Translations under genes and position numbers: made by a program | Part shown: piece by piece, positions 42,301 to 52,127 of the stretch | Position numbering within the stretch: the stretch's first letter is position 1 | How the letters are laid out: each line of letters starts with the position of its first letter | The notes under the pieces: generated by a model | What the model saw: only the letters and a program-made list of their open reading frames with translations | Told to the model about the DNA's origin: nothing | The model's database searches: none | Source of the DNA: Dactylosporangium siamense | GTDB lineage: Bacteria > Actinomycetota > Actinomycetes > Mycobacteriales > Micromonosporaceae | Length of the DNA stretch: 64,000 nt | Assembly (NCBI RefSeq): GCF_016862795.1 | Contig: NZ_BONQ01000026.1 | Location: 1-64,000, forward strand | Reading direction: 5' to 3'

Positions 42301-42405
42301 TCATCCTCAAGTCGTAGGCGCAAGACCCGTCTCGCGACGGACGTCCCCGATCCCGCGGATTCGTACGGTTAGTGCATCATCACAGCCGTTCACCAGGGGG
42401 ATTCG

Positions 42406-42612
42406 ATGACCACGAACGAAAACGCGTGGAGCGGGACCGTCGCGAAGAAGTCGCGGGCGCTGTTCGACGGCTCCAACCTGTACCGGCGCCTGAAGGTCCG
42501 GCTCGACGACGGTACACATCTGGACGTCAAGGTCGACCGGAAGCTGTGGAGCCAACTCCAGGTGGGCGACCGGGTCGTCAAAGCCGCAGGCGGGCAGCCC
42601 CACCGCGGCTGA
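42406..42612 (+). CDS. Small hypothetical protein (68 residues)
   Basis: Beta-rich small protein (SGTVAKKSRALFDGSNLYRRLKVRLDDGTHLDVKVDRKLWSQLQVGDRVVKAAGG) resembling a single OB/SH3-like barrel; it looks like a conserved actinobacterial small DUF. ATG 42406 follows AGGGGG. Divergent from the kinase gene. Function unknown. Confidence 0.6.
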   Translation: MTTNENAWSGTVAKKSRALFDGSNLYRRLKVRLDDGTHLDVKVDRKLWSQLQVGDRVVKAAGGQPHRG

Positions 42613-42659
42613 CCCATGGAGCCGGGCGGTGGACGGCGGCCGTCGTGGAGGATGGCACG

Positions 42660-43154
42660 GTGATCACACTGCCGCATGAGGGCTCCGGGTTGTCCAAAGC
42701 CACCTGGACGGACGCTGACTTCGCACACATGGGCTGGCACGACTGCCGGGTGCACGCCATCAGCGTCGGCGAGTACGACGACGCAACGCTCCCGCCCGCT
42801 CGGCTGCTACTGGATCTCGACTACATCGTGCGCTGGGTCGAGCCGGCCGGGAGCGCTCAGCCGTTCAGCTTCTGGATCTCGCCGGCGACCCTCGTGTTCG
42901 AACAAGCCTGGAACATCACGGGCCGACTCGGACCGCTGCACGACCTGATGGAGATCGCCGACCTGCACCGACTCGCCTCGCCGGACGGCCAGCCGGACCA
43001 CGAATGGCACCTCGAGGGCCAGAACTTCGACCTACGCCTCCGCGCGCACCGGTACACGCAGTATCTGCGCCAACCGCCACAGCACGTCGGGCGACAGATC
43101 CTGACCTTGGCCGAACGCGGCGGACCAAGCTTCGCCGAGCAGTCATTCGGGTAG
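42660..43154 (+). CDS. Hypothetical protein with MGWHD motif
   Basis: 164 residues starting at GTG 42660 after GGAGG. The segment DADFAHMGWHDCRVHAISVGE, followed by LLLDLDYIVRW and FWISPATLVFEQAWNI, is a recurrent architecture in single-domain bacterial proteins often found among immunity-type genes. No enzyme motif. Exact family not recognised. Confidence 0.6.
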   Translation: MITLPHEGSGLSKATWTDADFAHMGWHDCRVHAISVGEYDDATLPPARLLLDLDYIVRWVEPAGSAQPFSFWISPATLVFEQAWNITGRLGPLHDLMEIADLHRLASPDGQPDHEWHLEGQNFDLRLRAHRYTQYLRQPPQHVGRQILTLAERGGPSFAEQSFG

Positions 43155-43307
43155 CGGCGGCGCGGTCTTCAGCCGCGTGACGCGCGTTCCGACAGCGTCG
43201 ACGCGGCTTCGCTCCGCATTTCCAACGGCATCGGGCCAACACGGCCGGGCGGCTCGGCTACGGTGATGACGTATGTCCACTGGTCGATGAGTCCGACGGG
43301 GTGCGTG

Positions 43308-44096
43308 ATGCAGCAGCAGGACCGGGCGGTCTGGCGTGGCTATGCGGCGATCCTCCTTGCCGTGGCGGCGGTCCCGGCGATCGTGGGTCGGCTCGCCGAC
43401 GTCGGCTGGTTGCTCGCCATCGGTCAGGGCTGCGCCGTCGGGGCGGTGATCCTGTGGGGCGTTTCGCGGGTGGTGCGGCGCCGGTACCCCACGCAGAACC
43501 TGCTGCTGGCGGCCTCCGAGGCCGGCGAGCACCGCGCCATGCGGGGCCACGCCATGATGCACAAACAGGCAGGCGACACCGACTCGGCCGCGCGGCTGCT
43601 GCAATCCGCCGCGGACCGGGGCGACGTCGAGTCGATGTGGGAGATGGGACGGCTGACCGAGGAGCGTGACGGCATCCCGGCCGCTGAGACCTGGTTCCGG
43701 ACCGCCGCCGACCACCAGCACCTCGTCGGCCGGGCCATGTTCCGCACCGGCGGCCTGTACAACCCGGACGGCAACGCCGCGCCGCTGCAGCGGCTGGCCC
43801 CGGCCGTCGCACCGCCCACCCCACCCCCGGCGCCGACCCTCTACGGCATACCGGTCGGCACGCTGGCCATGACCGCGATCCTGTGCCAGGCGGGCGCCGG
43901 CGTGGCCCTGGCAGCGGCCGGCGGACCGTGGTGGTGGGCGCTCGCCGCGTACGCGCTGACCGCGTTCGTCTGGGGCGTCTGGCGCGACCACGCCCGCGAC
44001 CTGCCGAACCTGCCGACACTCGCGCTCCTCACGATGATCGTCGCAGCGCCCGCCAGCGCCGGACTCGCAGTCTGGGCCCTGACGCGTGCGAGCTGA
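43308..44096 (+). CDS. Membrane protein with Sel1-like repeats
   Basis: About 262 residues: two N-terminal helices, a central soluble part with Sel1/TPR-like repeats (EHRAMRGHAMMHKQAGDTDSAARLLQSAADRGDVESMWEMGRLTEE ...), a Pro-rich linker (APAVAPPTPPPAPT) and four C-terminal residues stretches forming two to three further helices. The start is uncertain (43263, 43287 or 43308). Likely a scaffold at the membrane; role unknown. Confidence 0.6.
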   Translation: MQQQDRAVWRGYAAILLAVAAVPAIVGRLADVGWLLAIGQGCAVGAVILWGVSRVVRRRYPTQNLLLAASEAGEHRAMRGHAMMHKQAGDTDSAARLLQSAADRGDVESMWEMGRLTEERDGIPAAETWFRTAADHQHLVGRAMFRTGGLYNPDGNAAPLQRLAPAVAPPTPPPAPTLYGIPVGTLAMTAILCQAGAGVALAAAGGPWWWALAAYALTAFVWGVWRDHARDLPNLPTLALLTMIVAAPASAGLAVWALTRAS

Positions 44097-44169
44097 CACC
44101 ATCGTCCCGTACTTCAGCCGTCTTCGTTGCACCGTGGAACTGCCGGGTCTCTGAAAGGGGAGTCATCTG

Positions 44170-44703
44170 GTGGGCATTGACGTCATCGTCGTGAACGGCG
44201 GGTCAAGTTCGGGGAAGTCCGGCATTGTCCGTTGTCTCAAGGCGATCCTTCCCCAGCCGTGGATCAATTTGGGTGTCGACGACCTGGTCGACCGCCTGCC
44301 GCCCGCCCTCCTCGAGTCCGGCTCCGGTATCTCCTTCGGGCAGGGCGGCGAAGTAGTCCTCGGCGAGGGCTGGCGAGCAATCGAGACAGCCTGGACAACG
44401 GGTGTCGCCGCCATGGCCCGAGCGGGCGCACGGATCATCATCGATGACGTCTTCCTCGACGGCAGGACCTCGCAGGAGCGCCTCCGCGGCCACCTCGACG
44501 GTCTGGAGGTGTTGTGGGTCGGTGTGCACTGCGCGCCAGAGGCCGCCGCAGCGCGGGAGTTCGCCCGGGGCGACCGAGCACCCGGGATGGCCGCGCTACA
44601 GGCTGAAACCGTGCACAAGGGCGTCGCTTACGACGTCGAGGTTGATACCACACACGCCGAATCGTTGGACTGCGCCCGCACCATCGCTCAGCACGTGCAT
44701 TGA
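44170..44703 (+). CDS. Chloramphenicol phosphotransferase-like kinase
   Basis: 177 residues of the CPT family of P-loop kinases. Walker A is NGGSSSGKSG at the N-terminus, followed by a catalytic-Asp region (LGVDDLVDRLPP) and RIIIDDVFLDG. CPT enzymes phosphorylate a hydroxyl of chloramphenicol; many homologues have unknown small-molecule targets. GTG 44170 follows AGGGGAG. Monocistronic. Confidence 0.85.
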   Translation: MGIDVIVVNGGSSSGKSGIVRCLKAILPQPWINLGVDDLVDRLPPALLESGSGISFGQGGEVVLGEGWRAIETAWTTGVAAMARAGARIIIDDVFLDGRTSQERLRGHLDGLEVLWVGVHCAPEAAAAREFARGDRAPGMAALQAETVHKGVAYDVEVDTTHAESLDCARTIAQHVH

Positions 44704-44738
44704 CGTCGATCGGAGCCTTATGGGGTCCCGGCGGCAAT

Positions 44739-45353
44739 CTACAGAGTTGAAGTCCAGGTCGAAAACTTGGCGGCGAACTCCCAGTATGCCGCGGCGTACG
44801 CGTCGGTCCTGCCGGCCTCACGCGCCAGCCTTTCATCTATCAGTTGCCTAGCTCTGGAATGGTTTCCATCCAAGGCCGCAACAATGGGGAGCAGGAACCA
44901 GCGGTCGTTATCGGTAAGCAGACCGGATTGTTCAATGTCCCTGGAGAGCACGCGCCAGTCGGCCCAGCGATCAATGAATGGCAGTCCGTGGTCGCGCACA
45001 TTCCGGGCGAGGCGCTCCGCTGTCGCGTTGAGATCCGTTCCTGCGCGAAACCTCCATTGTGCGACGGTCCTCCGAGATACGAGATTTTCCAAGGGTTGCG
45101 AAAGAGTGGGGATCGGTGCGGTGCCTCTGAGCAGCTCGATGAACGCCTTCTCCACAGGGATGTGGCGAACGCCGACGACCGGGTTGACTTGGACTTCGGC
45201 CGGCAGGCCGGACGTTTCGCGCCTGAGACCGAGCCAACCTGTTACCGCGTCGTCCGCACGAGGCTGGAGGAGGATGCCGCGAAGCTTCGCCGTGAAGCCG
45301 TACTTTCGCAGCGCCGCGGCGCAGGCATCCTGGCTGGCCTTGAGAAGGTTCAC
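44739..45353 (-). CDS. DUF4304-like hypothetical protein
   Basis: About 204 residues from GTG 45353, preceded by GGAGAGG. The N-terminus (ACAAALRKYGFTAKLRGILLQPRADDAVTGWLGLRRE ... VQVNPVVGVRHIPVEKA) resembles the fold of DUF4304-type proteins, while the C-terminus is helical. The DNA here is noticeably less GC-rich than the flanks, suggesting recent transfer. Function unknown. Confidence 0.55.
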   Translation of the reverse strand: MNLLKASQDACAAALRKYGFTAKLRGILLQPRADDAVTGWLGLRRETSGLPAEVQVNPVVGVRHIPVEKAFIELLRGTAPIPTLSQPLENLVSRRTVAQWRFRAGTDLNATAERLARNVRDHGLPFIDRWADWRVLSRDIEQSGLLTDNDRWFLLPIVAALDGNHSRARQLIDERLAREAGRTDAYAAAYWEFAAKFSTWTSTL

Positions 45354-45698
45354 TTCGTTGCCTCTCCGTTGGGCGCTCAGCAGAAAGGTAGCGGCCGTAG
45401 CCGGCGATCGAAACTTCGGTCGGCGGCGGCTCGCTGACCGAACTGCACGGATCGGTCCATCCGAACACTCGATGAGTGCTCGGTCGTCGGATGGGATCGG
45501 TGAGGGTCGTAGCGGCGGGAGCGTGCAGAAGTGCAGGCAGCGACTGTGATATGAACCCGCACGGTACCTGAGACGTCGATGACCACGCCGCCGATCCTCG
45601 GTCGGCGATCTTGGATCCGGATCCGCCGGATTCACGCCGTCGTCAATGGCGATCGACGCCGGTGCCGCACGCCGCCGGCTCCGGCGAGGTACCGTGCG

Positions 45699-46265
45699 GT
45701 GGTGGTTTGGCAGGCCTTCGAGGCGGCGTGGCACGACAGCGGATGCCATGCCCTCGCTGGTCTGGCCACGGCCTGTCCGGGCGAGCGGTTGTACGCCGCG
45801 GCGTTCCACCTCTTCTACGCCGACGGCACCGTGATCCTCCCGCCCGCGCTGGCCGCCAACTCCGAGACGGCCGTGCACCACAACGACGGATACTCGACGC
45901 GGTTCACGCCGCCGGAGTGGCGGTGGGACGTGCTGGACGCCGCGAGCGATGCGATGCGGCCGTGGTACCAGCGCCTCACCGAGGAGTACCTGGCCCCCGC
46001 CACCGATGATGCCGAACGTGACCTGGCGCTGGAGTCGCTCTGGACGGCTCATGACGCCGCCATGGCCCGGGTCTGCAAGGCGATGACCACGACCGCACGT
46101 CTGGGCGGCATCCACAGCTCACTCCCGGCCACGTTCGTCGTCGTCATTCTGGAGGGTCAGCGGGGAGACGAGGAGGCGGACCTGATCCGCGCGAGCGTCG
46201 ACCCCCTTGTGCTCACGACCGTTCCCGAACTCGCCGAGCACCTGCGAGAAACCGAAGAGGCGTGA
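45699..46265 (+). CDS. DUF4303-family protein
   Basis: 188 residues from GTG 45699 with GAGGT upstream. The pattern LYAAAFHLFYADGTVILPPALAANSE, RWTPPEWRWDVLDAASDAMRPWYQRL-type block, and FVVVILEGQRGDEEADLIRASVDP fits DUF4303 proteins, often encoded with polymorphic-toxin immunity genes. An upstream ATG 45579 would add 40 Arg-rich residues that look unreal. Function unknown. Confidence 0.65.
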   Translation: MVVWQAFEAAWHDSGCHALAGLATACPGERLYAAAFHLFYADGTVILPPALAANSETAVHHNDGYSTRFTPPEWRWDVLDAASDAMRPWYQRLTEEYLAPATDDAERDLALESLWTAHDAAMARVCKAMTTTARLGGIHSSLPATFVVVILEGQRGDEEADLIRASVDPLVLTTVPELAEHLRETEEA

Positions 46266-46534
46266 CCCCACTACCGGCTCAACGGCCGCCGGTACCGAAA
46301 CCGACACGCACATCTGGCACCGACCGCGCGCAACGGCTCGCTGGCGACGGTCTCGCTGCGGCGAGTCGGTCCACCGAACCGGGCGTGCCCGTGCCGGAAG
46401 GCGGAACCGAATCGTCGACCACCGCCACAGTGTGCTCCGCGGGCCGAACCGCTGATGACATTCCGGGCCCGGATGCGCGACCAACGAGAGGGGTGCCGCA
46501 TCCGCTGCTGCCGTGCGGCGAGCGCTACGCACCC

Positions 46535-48388
46535 TCACCGCACGTCGGGTCGCCCAGCTTCCTGAGGCGCCGAAGGTGGTGCGTCGGTGCGGTTCCCCTG
46601 GGAGTTGAAGCGGGCCGACCGTGACAGCGCGCGCGGGACGCGGAAACCGATGCCGGTCTCGAAAATCTGGGCGACGTCGTCCGTGGTGATGCCACCGCCG
46701 GTGAACCGCTCGACCGCCACCAATCCCTTCTCCGTTCGGTCGCCGGGTTCGGCGAAGTCGAGCCCGGCGAGAGCTGCGGCGACCCGCGGCGGGACCGCCT
46801 CGTCACGTCCCCAGGGTTCGAACGAGGCGAGCAGTTGGCCGCCGTCGGCGAAGGAGAGCCGGGTTACCGCGTTGACGTTCCAGAACATGCTGGCCGCACG
46901 GCCAGAGACTGACGCGGCGCACAGCACCGCCGCATTCGAGCCGCGGTAGCCGTTGTCCTCAACGACCAGGACCGCGTCGCCCGTGTCCAGCGCGGTGACC
47001 CACGTTTCGGTGGCGCCGGGCGACGACAGATCGCGCCGTATGCCGTCGATCGGTTCGGGTCGGTTCGGATCGGCGCCGAAAGCACGCAGCACCTGTTCCA
47101 GCGTTGCGCCGATGACAACCGTGACCGTCGCCGCCACCGACAGCGGGCTGCGACGCACCCACCGGTAGGCGTGTTCGGGGCGCGGCGGCCGGACCGGCTC
47201 GGGCTCGCCGCGCATCCGGTGGCCGAGCCGGTCGGTGCGCTTGTGCACGGTTTCCGCCGCAGCCGGCGCCGCCCAGACGATGAGCTTGTAGCGCTCGGAT
47301 TCGGTGTCGAGGTCATCGCGGCCACGGGCGTGCACCCGCACCCGGTAGTCGCCGGGCCACGGCGGGGTCTGCCGGCGCAGCCTCGGACTGCTCGTGCCGT
47401 CCGGCGCGATCACCGACGCGCGGCCCTCGGCCGCGGGCCAGCTGACCTCGACGATCTCCTCCCACCCTGACTCGACCTCGGCCGGTGCCTGCGCGAGCAC
47501 GGCCAGCTCGACGTGCACCGAGCCCTGCGCGACTCCGGTCCGGATCACGGCGCCGCCGTCGGTCACGGCCACCAACCCGTTACCGGCGAAGTCGGATTGC
47601 CCGACGACCCCGTGTTCAGTCAACCCGAACCGGTTCCCGGCCACGCCGACCGAGCCGTACATGCCGCGCGGCAGGAGGTATTCCGCGCGGACCTTGGCGA
47701 GCAGCGCCGCCGCGTAGGCCGGCGGCATGGAACCGTCCCGTAGCAGCAGTGCCGCCGCACCAGCCCCGAGGCCGACGATGGCAGCGGCACGCTCCACGAC
47801 CACCGGTGGGGCCGCCTGATCGACCACGGCACCGGCAACCGCCACAGCCAGGGCGAGATGGGCGGCGCCGTGGCGGGCAGCGATCGCGGGCTCGTCCGTC
47901 ACGGCCGGCGGGATCGTGAGCAACCGCGTGACCGCCGGGTGTGCCGCGATCCCTGTTGCCAGGGCAACCGTGCGGTCGGCCAGTCCTGGATGCAGCCGCT
48001 CCAACAGCGCGGCGGCGGACGTCGCCTCGCTGTCATGCCCGCCAGTTGCCACCCACGCGTACCCACCCGGCGCAAGACCCGGCAGATCCGCTACGAGGCT
48101 CGGCGCGCCGCTCCAATCGTGACCGGCGACGACGAGCTCCAGCGCGCCGAGCAAACGCTCCACCAGTAAGGGTCCCAGCGCTCGCAGCGCGGTCAGGCAC
48201 GCGGGCTCGCTGTCGGCCGTACCGCGGACGACCTGCACGCCTGGAGAGGGCAGATCCGCCTCGTCCGGCGCGCCCAGCCGCCCCAACGTCCGGGCGGGCG
48301 TGACGGGAACCCACTGGGTGAGCACCGGGATCACCGCCGCGACGAAGGCCGCAAGCTCATCGCTCGGTAGGTCCGGTACATCACTCAT
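46535..48388 (-). CDS. 617-residue protein with C-terminal DUF6461-like domain
   Basis: Three parts can be seen. Residues 1-215 are helical and Ala-rich. Residues 240-370 are beta-rich (YGSVGVAGNRFGLTEHGVVGQSDFAGNGLVAVTDGGAVIRTG ... YKLIVWAAP), a fold found as a stand-alone actinobacterial protein. Residues 400-560 match DUF6461 (YRWVRRSPLSVAATVTVVIGATLEQVLRAFGADP; FWNVNAVTRLSFADGGQLLASFEP). The combination looks like a fusion of separate families. It faces the SARP/AAA regulator across a 295-bp gap with no other gene. Function unknown. Confidence 0.6.
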   Translation of the reverse strand: MSDVPDLPSDELAAFVAAVIPVLTQWVPVTPARTLGRLGAPDEADLPSPGVQVVRGTADSEPACLTALRALGPLLVERLLGALELVVAGHDWSGAPSLVADLPGLAPGGYAWVATGGHDSEATSAAALLERLHPGLADRTVALATGIAAHPAVTRLLTIPPAVTDEPAIAARHGAAHLALAVAVAGAVVDQAAPPVVVERAAAIVGLGAGAAALLLRDGSMPPAYAAALLAKVRAEYLLPRGMYGSVGVAGNRFGLTEHGVVGQSDFAGNGLVAVTDGGAVIRTGVAQGSVHVELAVLAQAPAEVESGWEEIVEVSWPAAEGRASVIAPDGTSSPRLRRQTPPWPGDYRVRVHARGRDDLDTESERYKLIVWAAPAAAETVHKRTDRLGHRMRGEPEPVRPPRPEHAYRWVRRSPLSVAATVTVVIGATLEQVLRAFGADPNRPEPIDGIRRDLSSPGATETWVTALDTGDAVLVVEDNGYRGSNAAVLCAASVSGRAASMFWNVNAVTRLSFADGGQLLASFEPWGRDEAVPPRVAAALAGLDFAEPGDRTEKGLVAVERFTGGGITTDDVAQIFETGIGFRVPRALSRSARFNSQGNRTDAPPSAPQEAGRPDVR

Positions 48389-48637
48389 CGTCCGCCCCGT
48401 CGCCCGATCCCGTTGGCCCGTACGCTACCGGTCTCATCCAAACGCGCCGATTCCGTCCGGGCCGCAGGCGCTATGTCCTCAGCACGGCTGGCTGCGCCTC
48501 GGGTCGGGGCCGACTGCGGCAATTGCTGCCTTCGCCCGACCGCCGCAAGGTCACGACCTGCCGACCAGATCGTGGAATGACGACGCAAGCGACAGCGACT
48601 GTGGACCTGGCAGGTTCCGCGCTGCTGGAGTACGATC

Positions 48638-48666
48638 TTGACGGTTTTCAGCTGGCGATCTGTTGT
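48638..48666 (+). promoter_or_regulatory. Possible promoter of the SARP/AAA gene
   Basis: TTGACG (48638-48643) and TGTTGT (48661-48666) with 17-bp spacing, 18 bp before GTG 48684. The 295-bp gap 48389-48683 has no other support for a gene. Confidence 0.35.
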
Positions 48667-48683
48667 GTCACCCGGGAGTCGGC

Positions 48684-51600
48684 GTGGCCCTGCCCGTTCA
48701 TCCCAGCCGGCCGGGCAACGAAGATCGGCCGGTCGGTAGCACTCTCGTGCGCCTTCAGGTCCTTGGTCCGTTGCGGGTGTGGTGCGACGGTGTCGAAGTG
48801 GATGCCGGCCCACGGCAACAGGCCTATCTGCTGGCCTTGCTCCTGGCCCGGGTGGGCAGGCCGGTCAGCACCAGCGAGCTGATGGACCTGATCTGGGACG
48901 ACGAGGCCCCCAGCAGTGCGCTCAACGTCATCCATAAGTACGTCGGCGCGCTGCGCCGGCTGCTCGAACCCGCGGTCCCCGCCCGTACACACGGTTCCTA
49001 CCTGCACCGCCGCGGAAACGCCTACCTGTTCACCGCAGCCCCCGGCACCCTGGATCTCGTCACCTTCCGGGAACTCGTCGAGACGGCCAAGGAAGCCCTC
49101 GCACAGCAACGCCTTGAAACGGCGCTCGATCGCTATGTCGAATCGCTCGGCGTCTGGCGGGGCCGTGCGGGCGACGGGTTCACGCACAGGTCAACCGCGC
49201 TGCCGATCTTCGCCGCCATCGACGATGAGTTCTACGCCGCGTGCACTGCAGCGGCCGGACTGGCCGTGTCGCTGCGCCGACCGGCACGGGTGCTGGCGGC
49301 GTTGCAGATGGCCGCATCGATGGCGCCGTTCCACGAACCCGTCCAGGCCAGCCTCATCTCCACCCTCGGGGCGGCGGGACGTCAGGCGGAGGCGCTGTCG
49401 CTGTTCCGCGAGGTCCGCGCCCGCCTTGCCGACGAGCTCGGTATCGATCCTGGCCCGGAGCTGCAAGCCGCGCACCTGCGAGTGCTGTCGCAGCCCTCGG
49501 CGTCGCCGCTCGTGGCGCGTACGGACGGCTGGGGTGACGGCGCGTCGGCGCGAACGGCAGCTGGGCTGGTCGGCCGGGCCGAGGAACTCGCCCTACTGCG
49601 GCAAGCCGTCGAGATGGCATTCAGCGGCAGCCCAGCGCTCCGCATCGTCGAAGGCGAGCCGGGCGTGGGCAAGACCCGCCTGGTGCGAGAGATCGCCGCC
49701 GAAGCGAGTCAGCGTGGCGCGCTGGTCGTGTGGGGTTCGTGTCTGGAAGGCGACGGAACACCGTCGATGTGGCCCTGGGAACAGACGCTCCGCCCGATTC
49801 TCGACAGCCTGCCCGCGCCGTTGCGGGAGAAGTGGCTCGCCAGTGAGGTCGGCGGCCTCCTCGAATCGCGAGACGACGATTATGCGGCCGCGCCGGCGAT
49901 TCTCGACAGCGGTGCGCAGTTCCGACTGTTCGAGCAGGTCGTCACCGTCGTCGGGCAGGCCTCGGCGCCACGGCCCATGCTGCTGATCGTCGATGACCTG
50001 CAGTGGGCCGACGCCGCCTCGCTCCAGCTGTTCGGCCACCTGGCGGGCCGCTTACCCGCCGGCACGGTGATCATCGGTGCGCTGCGCGATCGCGCGCCCA
50101 CACCCGGCTCCGGCCTGTCGCGGGTGCTGGCTGAGGCCAGCCGGCAGCCCGGCCACCGCAGGATCCGGCTCGGCCCGCTCGGCTTGACCGACGTGACCGA
50201 GCTCATCCGCCGCGAGACCGGCCACGATCCCGGTGCCGAGGTCGCCCGCGACATCCATGTCCGCACCGCCGGCAACCCGTTCTTCGTCCAGGAGCTGTCC
50301 CGGCTGCTCAGCGACGGCGGCTCGCTCGGCGACGGCGGCGCATCAACACGGACCGGAGTGCCGGCCACCGTGCGAGACGTCGTCCGCGATCGGATGACCG
50401 GTCTCGACGACAGCGCTCACGGCCTGCTGCGCATCGCCGCGGTCATCGGCCGCGACGTGGACCTCGACCTGCTCGCCCGCGCGATCGGCGTCGACATCGC
50501 GGACTGCCTCGAACGCCTCGAACCGCTGCAAGCACTCGGTCTCCTGGAGACCAAGCCGGACGACCCGTTCTCGTGGCGCTTCGCGCACGACCTGGTCCGC
50601 GAGTCGGTCACCGAGACCACTGCGCGGCAGCAGGCCGTCCAGCTGCATCTGCGCGTCGCCGACGCCCTCGAACACATTCATGCGGACGACGAGTCCGTCG
50701 CCGAACGCCTCGCCTACCACCTGCGGGGCGCCGGCCCCCTCGCCGACCCGGGTCGCACCGCGAAGGCACTGGCGCGCGCCGGTCGCCGCGCGGCGACCAA
50801 GCTCGCGTTCGCAGCCGCCTATCGGAACCTGGAATCGGCCGTCCAGATCGCCCGGACGGCGGGGCTGCTGGAGCTGGAACTGTCCGTCCTGTCGCTGCTC
50901 AACCTCCTCGCCGTCGAGCCCCCGGGAATGGGCGGCTCGTCGTTCGATCTGCTGGAACGGGGCGCATATCTCGCCGGCAGACTCGGCCGCGAGACGGCCG
51001 CCGCCGAGTTCCTCTTCTTTCGAATGACCGGGGCCTACGTCAACACCGGGAAAGACCGTGGGATGTGGGCTCGCCGGCTGCATGAGCAAGGCCAGGCGTC
51101 CGCGGACCCGATCATCCAGGCGTACGGCCGGCAGGCCTGGGGCCTGTACAATTGGGACATCGGCGACATCGGCGCGGCGTACCAGTGTTTCAGCTGGCTA
51201 GGCCGCACCACGGTGGACGGCGTTGCCTCGCTGCTCGCGAACTCGGCCGACCCGCACCCAGGGCCGGCTCAGGAAAGTCTGTACCACCTCGCCGGCCAGG
51301 TCGGGGGTGCCCCGATTCGACGTCGCCACGACCTCGGACGTTGGCGGATCCCGGACGAGTGGTTCGGCTATCTGGCCGTGATCACCGCGCTGCAGGGCGA
51401 TGTCGAGACGGCGCGGTCCCTGCTCGGCACGGTGTACCAGGCCGAGGGAGACACTTTCGAGATGTCGGGCTGGACCCGCTACCAGACCATGGCCGCCTCG
51501 ATGGCCGGCGACGCGGCCTGGGCGATGCACGCGACCGAGCGGTGGGTCGCGGCCGACGCCGACCTTCCCGGCGTCGCGCAGGAAACCTACATACGGCTGG

Positions 51601-52010
51601 ACTGGTACTGGGCCCGCGCCCTCACCGGCGACGACCCGGCCGGCAACGCGGCCAAGGCCGAGGATCTCCTGGCCGCGACCTTGCGTGACCCGCCACGATG
51701 GGGCCTCGCCTACTGGTACGGACTGGTCGCCGAGATGTGGCTGGCAGCCGAGACACCCGACAAGGCCGCGACCGCCCTCGACCAGGCCGACCAGGCCATC
51801 AAGGCCCACGGCCAGCGCTATGCCGAAGGACTCCTGCTGTTGCTGCGCGCGCGCCTGCTGCACGCCCGCGGCGAACCCGTCGACGTCGTGCGAGCCGCCG
51901 CCGACGAAGCCCGGGTCCGATCCGGCGAACGGGGGGCCCACCTCTTCGCCCGCCGCGCCGAAAGGTTCCTGGCCGATCTCGAGACGCAGACCGGCGTGGC
52001 AACCGGATGA
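48684..52010 (+). CDS. Large SARP-BTAD/AAA ATPase transcriptional regulator
   Basis: 1108-residue regulator of the AfsR/SARP type. N-terminal winged helix (VRLQVLGPLRVWCDG ... STSELMDLIWDDEAPSSALNVIHKYVGALRRLLEP) and BTAD helices run to about 255. An AAA/STAND ATPase follows with Walker A GEPGVGKT (324-331) and Walker B LLIVDDLQWAD (near 434), then a helical TPR-like C-terminal half. No C-terminal LuxR domain is present. GTG 48684 after GGGAG is used; GTG 48747 is possible. Such proteins activate secondary-metabolite or stress genes, but no pathway is adjacent. Confidence 0.88.
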   Translation: MALPVHPSRPGNEDRPVGSTLVRLQVLGPLRVWCDGVEVDAGPRQQAYLLALLLARVGRPVSTSELMDLIWDDEAPSSALNVIHKYVGALRRLLEPAVPARTHGSYLHRRGNAYLFTAAPGTLDLVTFRELVETAKEALAQQRLETALDRYVESLGVWRGRAGDGFTHRSTALPIFAAIDDEFYAACTAAAGLAVSLRRPARVLAALQMAASMAPFHEPVQASLISTLGAAGRQAEALSLFREVRARLADELGIDPGPELQAAHLRVLSQPSASPLVARTDGWGDGASARTAAGLVGRAEELALLRQAVEMAFSGSPALRIVEGEPGVGKTRLVREIAAEASQRGALVVWGSCLEGDGTPSMWPWEQTLRPILDSLPAPLREKWLASEVGGLLESRDDDYAAAPAILDSGAQFRLFEQVVTVVGQASAPRPMLLIVDDLQWADAASLQLFGHLAGRLPAGTVIIGALRDRAPTPGSGLSRVLAEASRQPGHRRIRLGPLGLTDVTELIRRETGHDPGAEVARDIHVRTAGNPFFVQELSRLLSDGGSLGDGGASTRTGVPATVRDVVRDRMTGLDDSAHGLLRIAAVIGRDVDLDLLARAIGVDIADCLERLEPLQALGLLETKPDDPFSWRFAHDLVRESVTETTARQQAVQLHLRVADALEHIHADDESVAERLAYHLRGAGPLADPGRTAKALARAGRRAATKLAFAAAYRNLESAVQIARTAGLLELELSVLSLLNLLAVEPPGMGGSSFDLLERGAYLAGRLGRETAAAEFLFFRMTGAYVNTGKDRGMWARRLHEQGQASADPIIQAYGRQAWGLYNWDIGDIGAAYQCFSWLGRTTVDGVASLLANSADPHPGPAQESLYHLAGQVGGAPIRRRHDLGRWRIPDEWFGYLAVITALQGDVETARSLLGTVYQAEGDTFEMSGWTRYQTMAASMAGDAAWAMHATERWVAADADLPGVAQETYIRLDWYWARALTGDDPAGNAAKAEDLLAATLRDPPRWGLAYWYGLVAEMWLAAETPDKAATALDQADQAIKAHGQRYAEGLLLLLRARLLHARGEPVDVVRAAADEARVRSGERGAHLFARRAERFLADLETQTGVATG

Positions 52011-52127
52011 AGGGCCGACTACGCGTCTCGGAGCAGGCCTGGCCGGCCAGGCTGACCGTGGTGTCCAGATCGTCGGCGGCGCCTGATTCGCATCGCCGAT
52101 CTCATCAAGCCGGTGGATGATCGTCTG

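Noticed and set aside
40360-42372. Two 670-690-codon plus-strand frames opposite the kinase and regulator genes
   Set aside because: Shadow frames of well-supported two-component genes; low-complexity products without motifs.
45579-45698. 40 extra N-terminal codons for the DUF4303 gene
   Set aside because: Arg-rich low-complexity sequence; GTG 45699 has a better ribosome site and domain start.
46266-46534. 269-bp gap after the DUF4303 gene examined for a small gene or terminator
   Set aside because: Both strands give only shadow-like frames and no strong hairpin was found.
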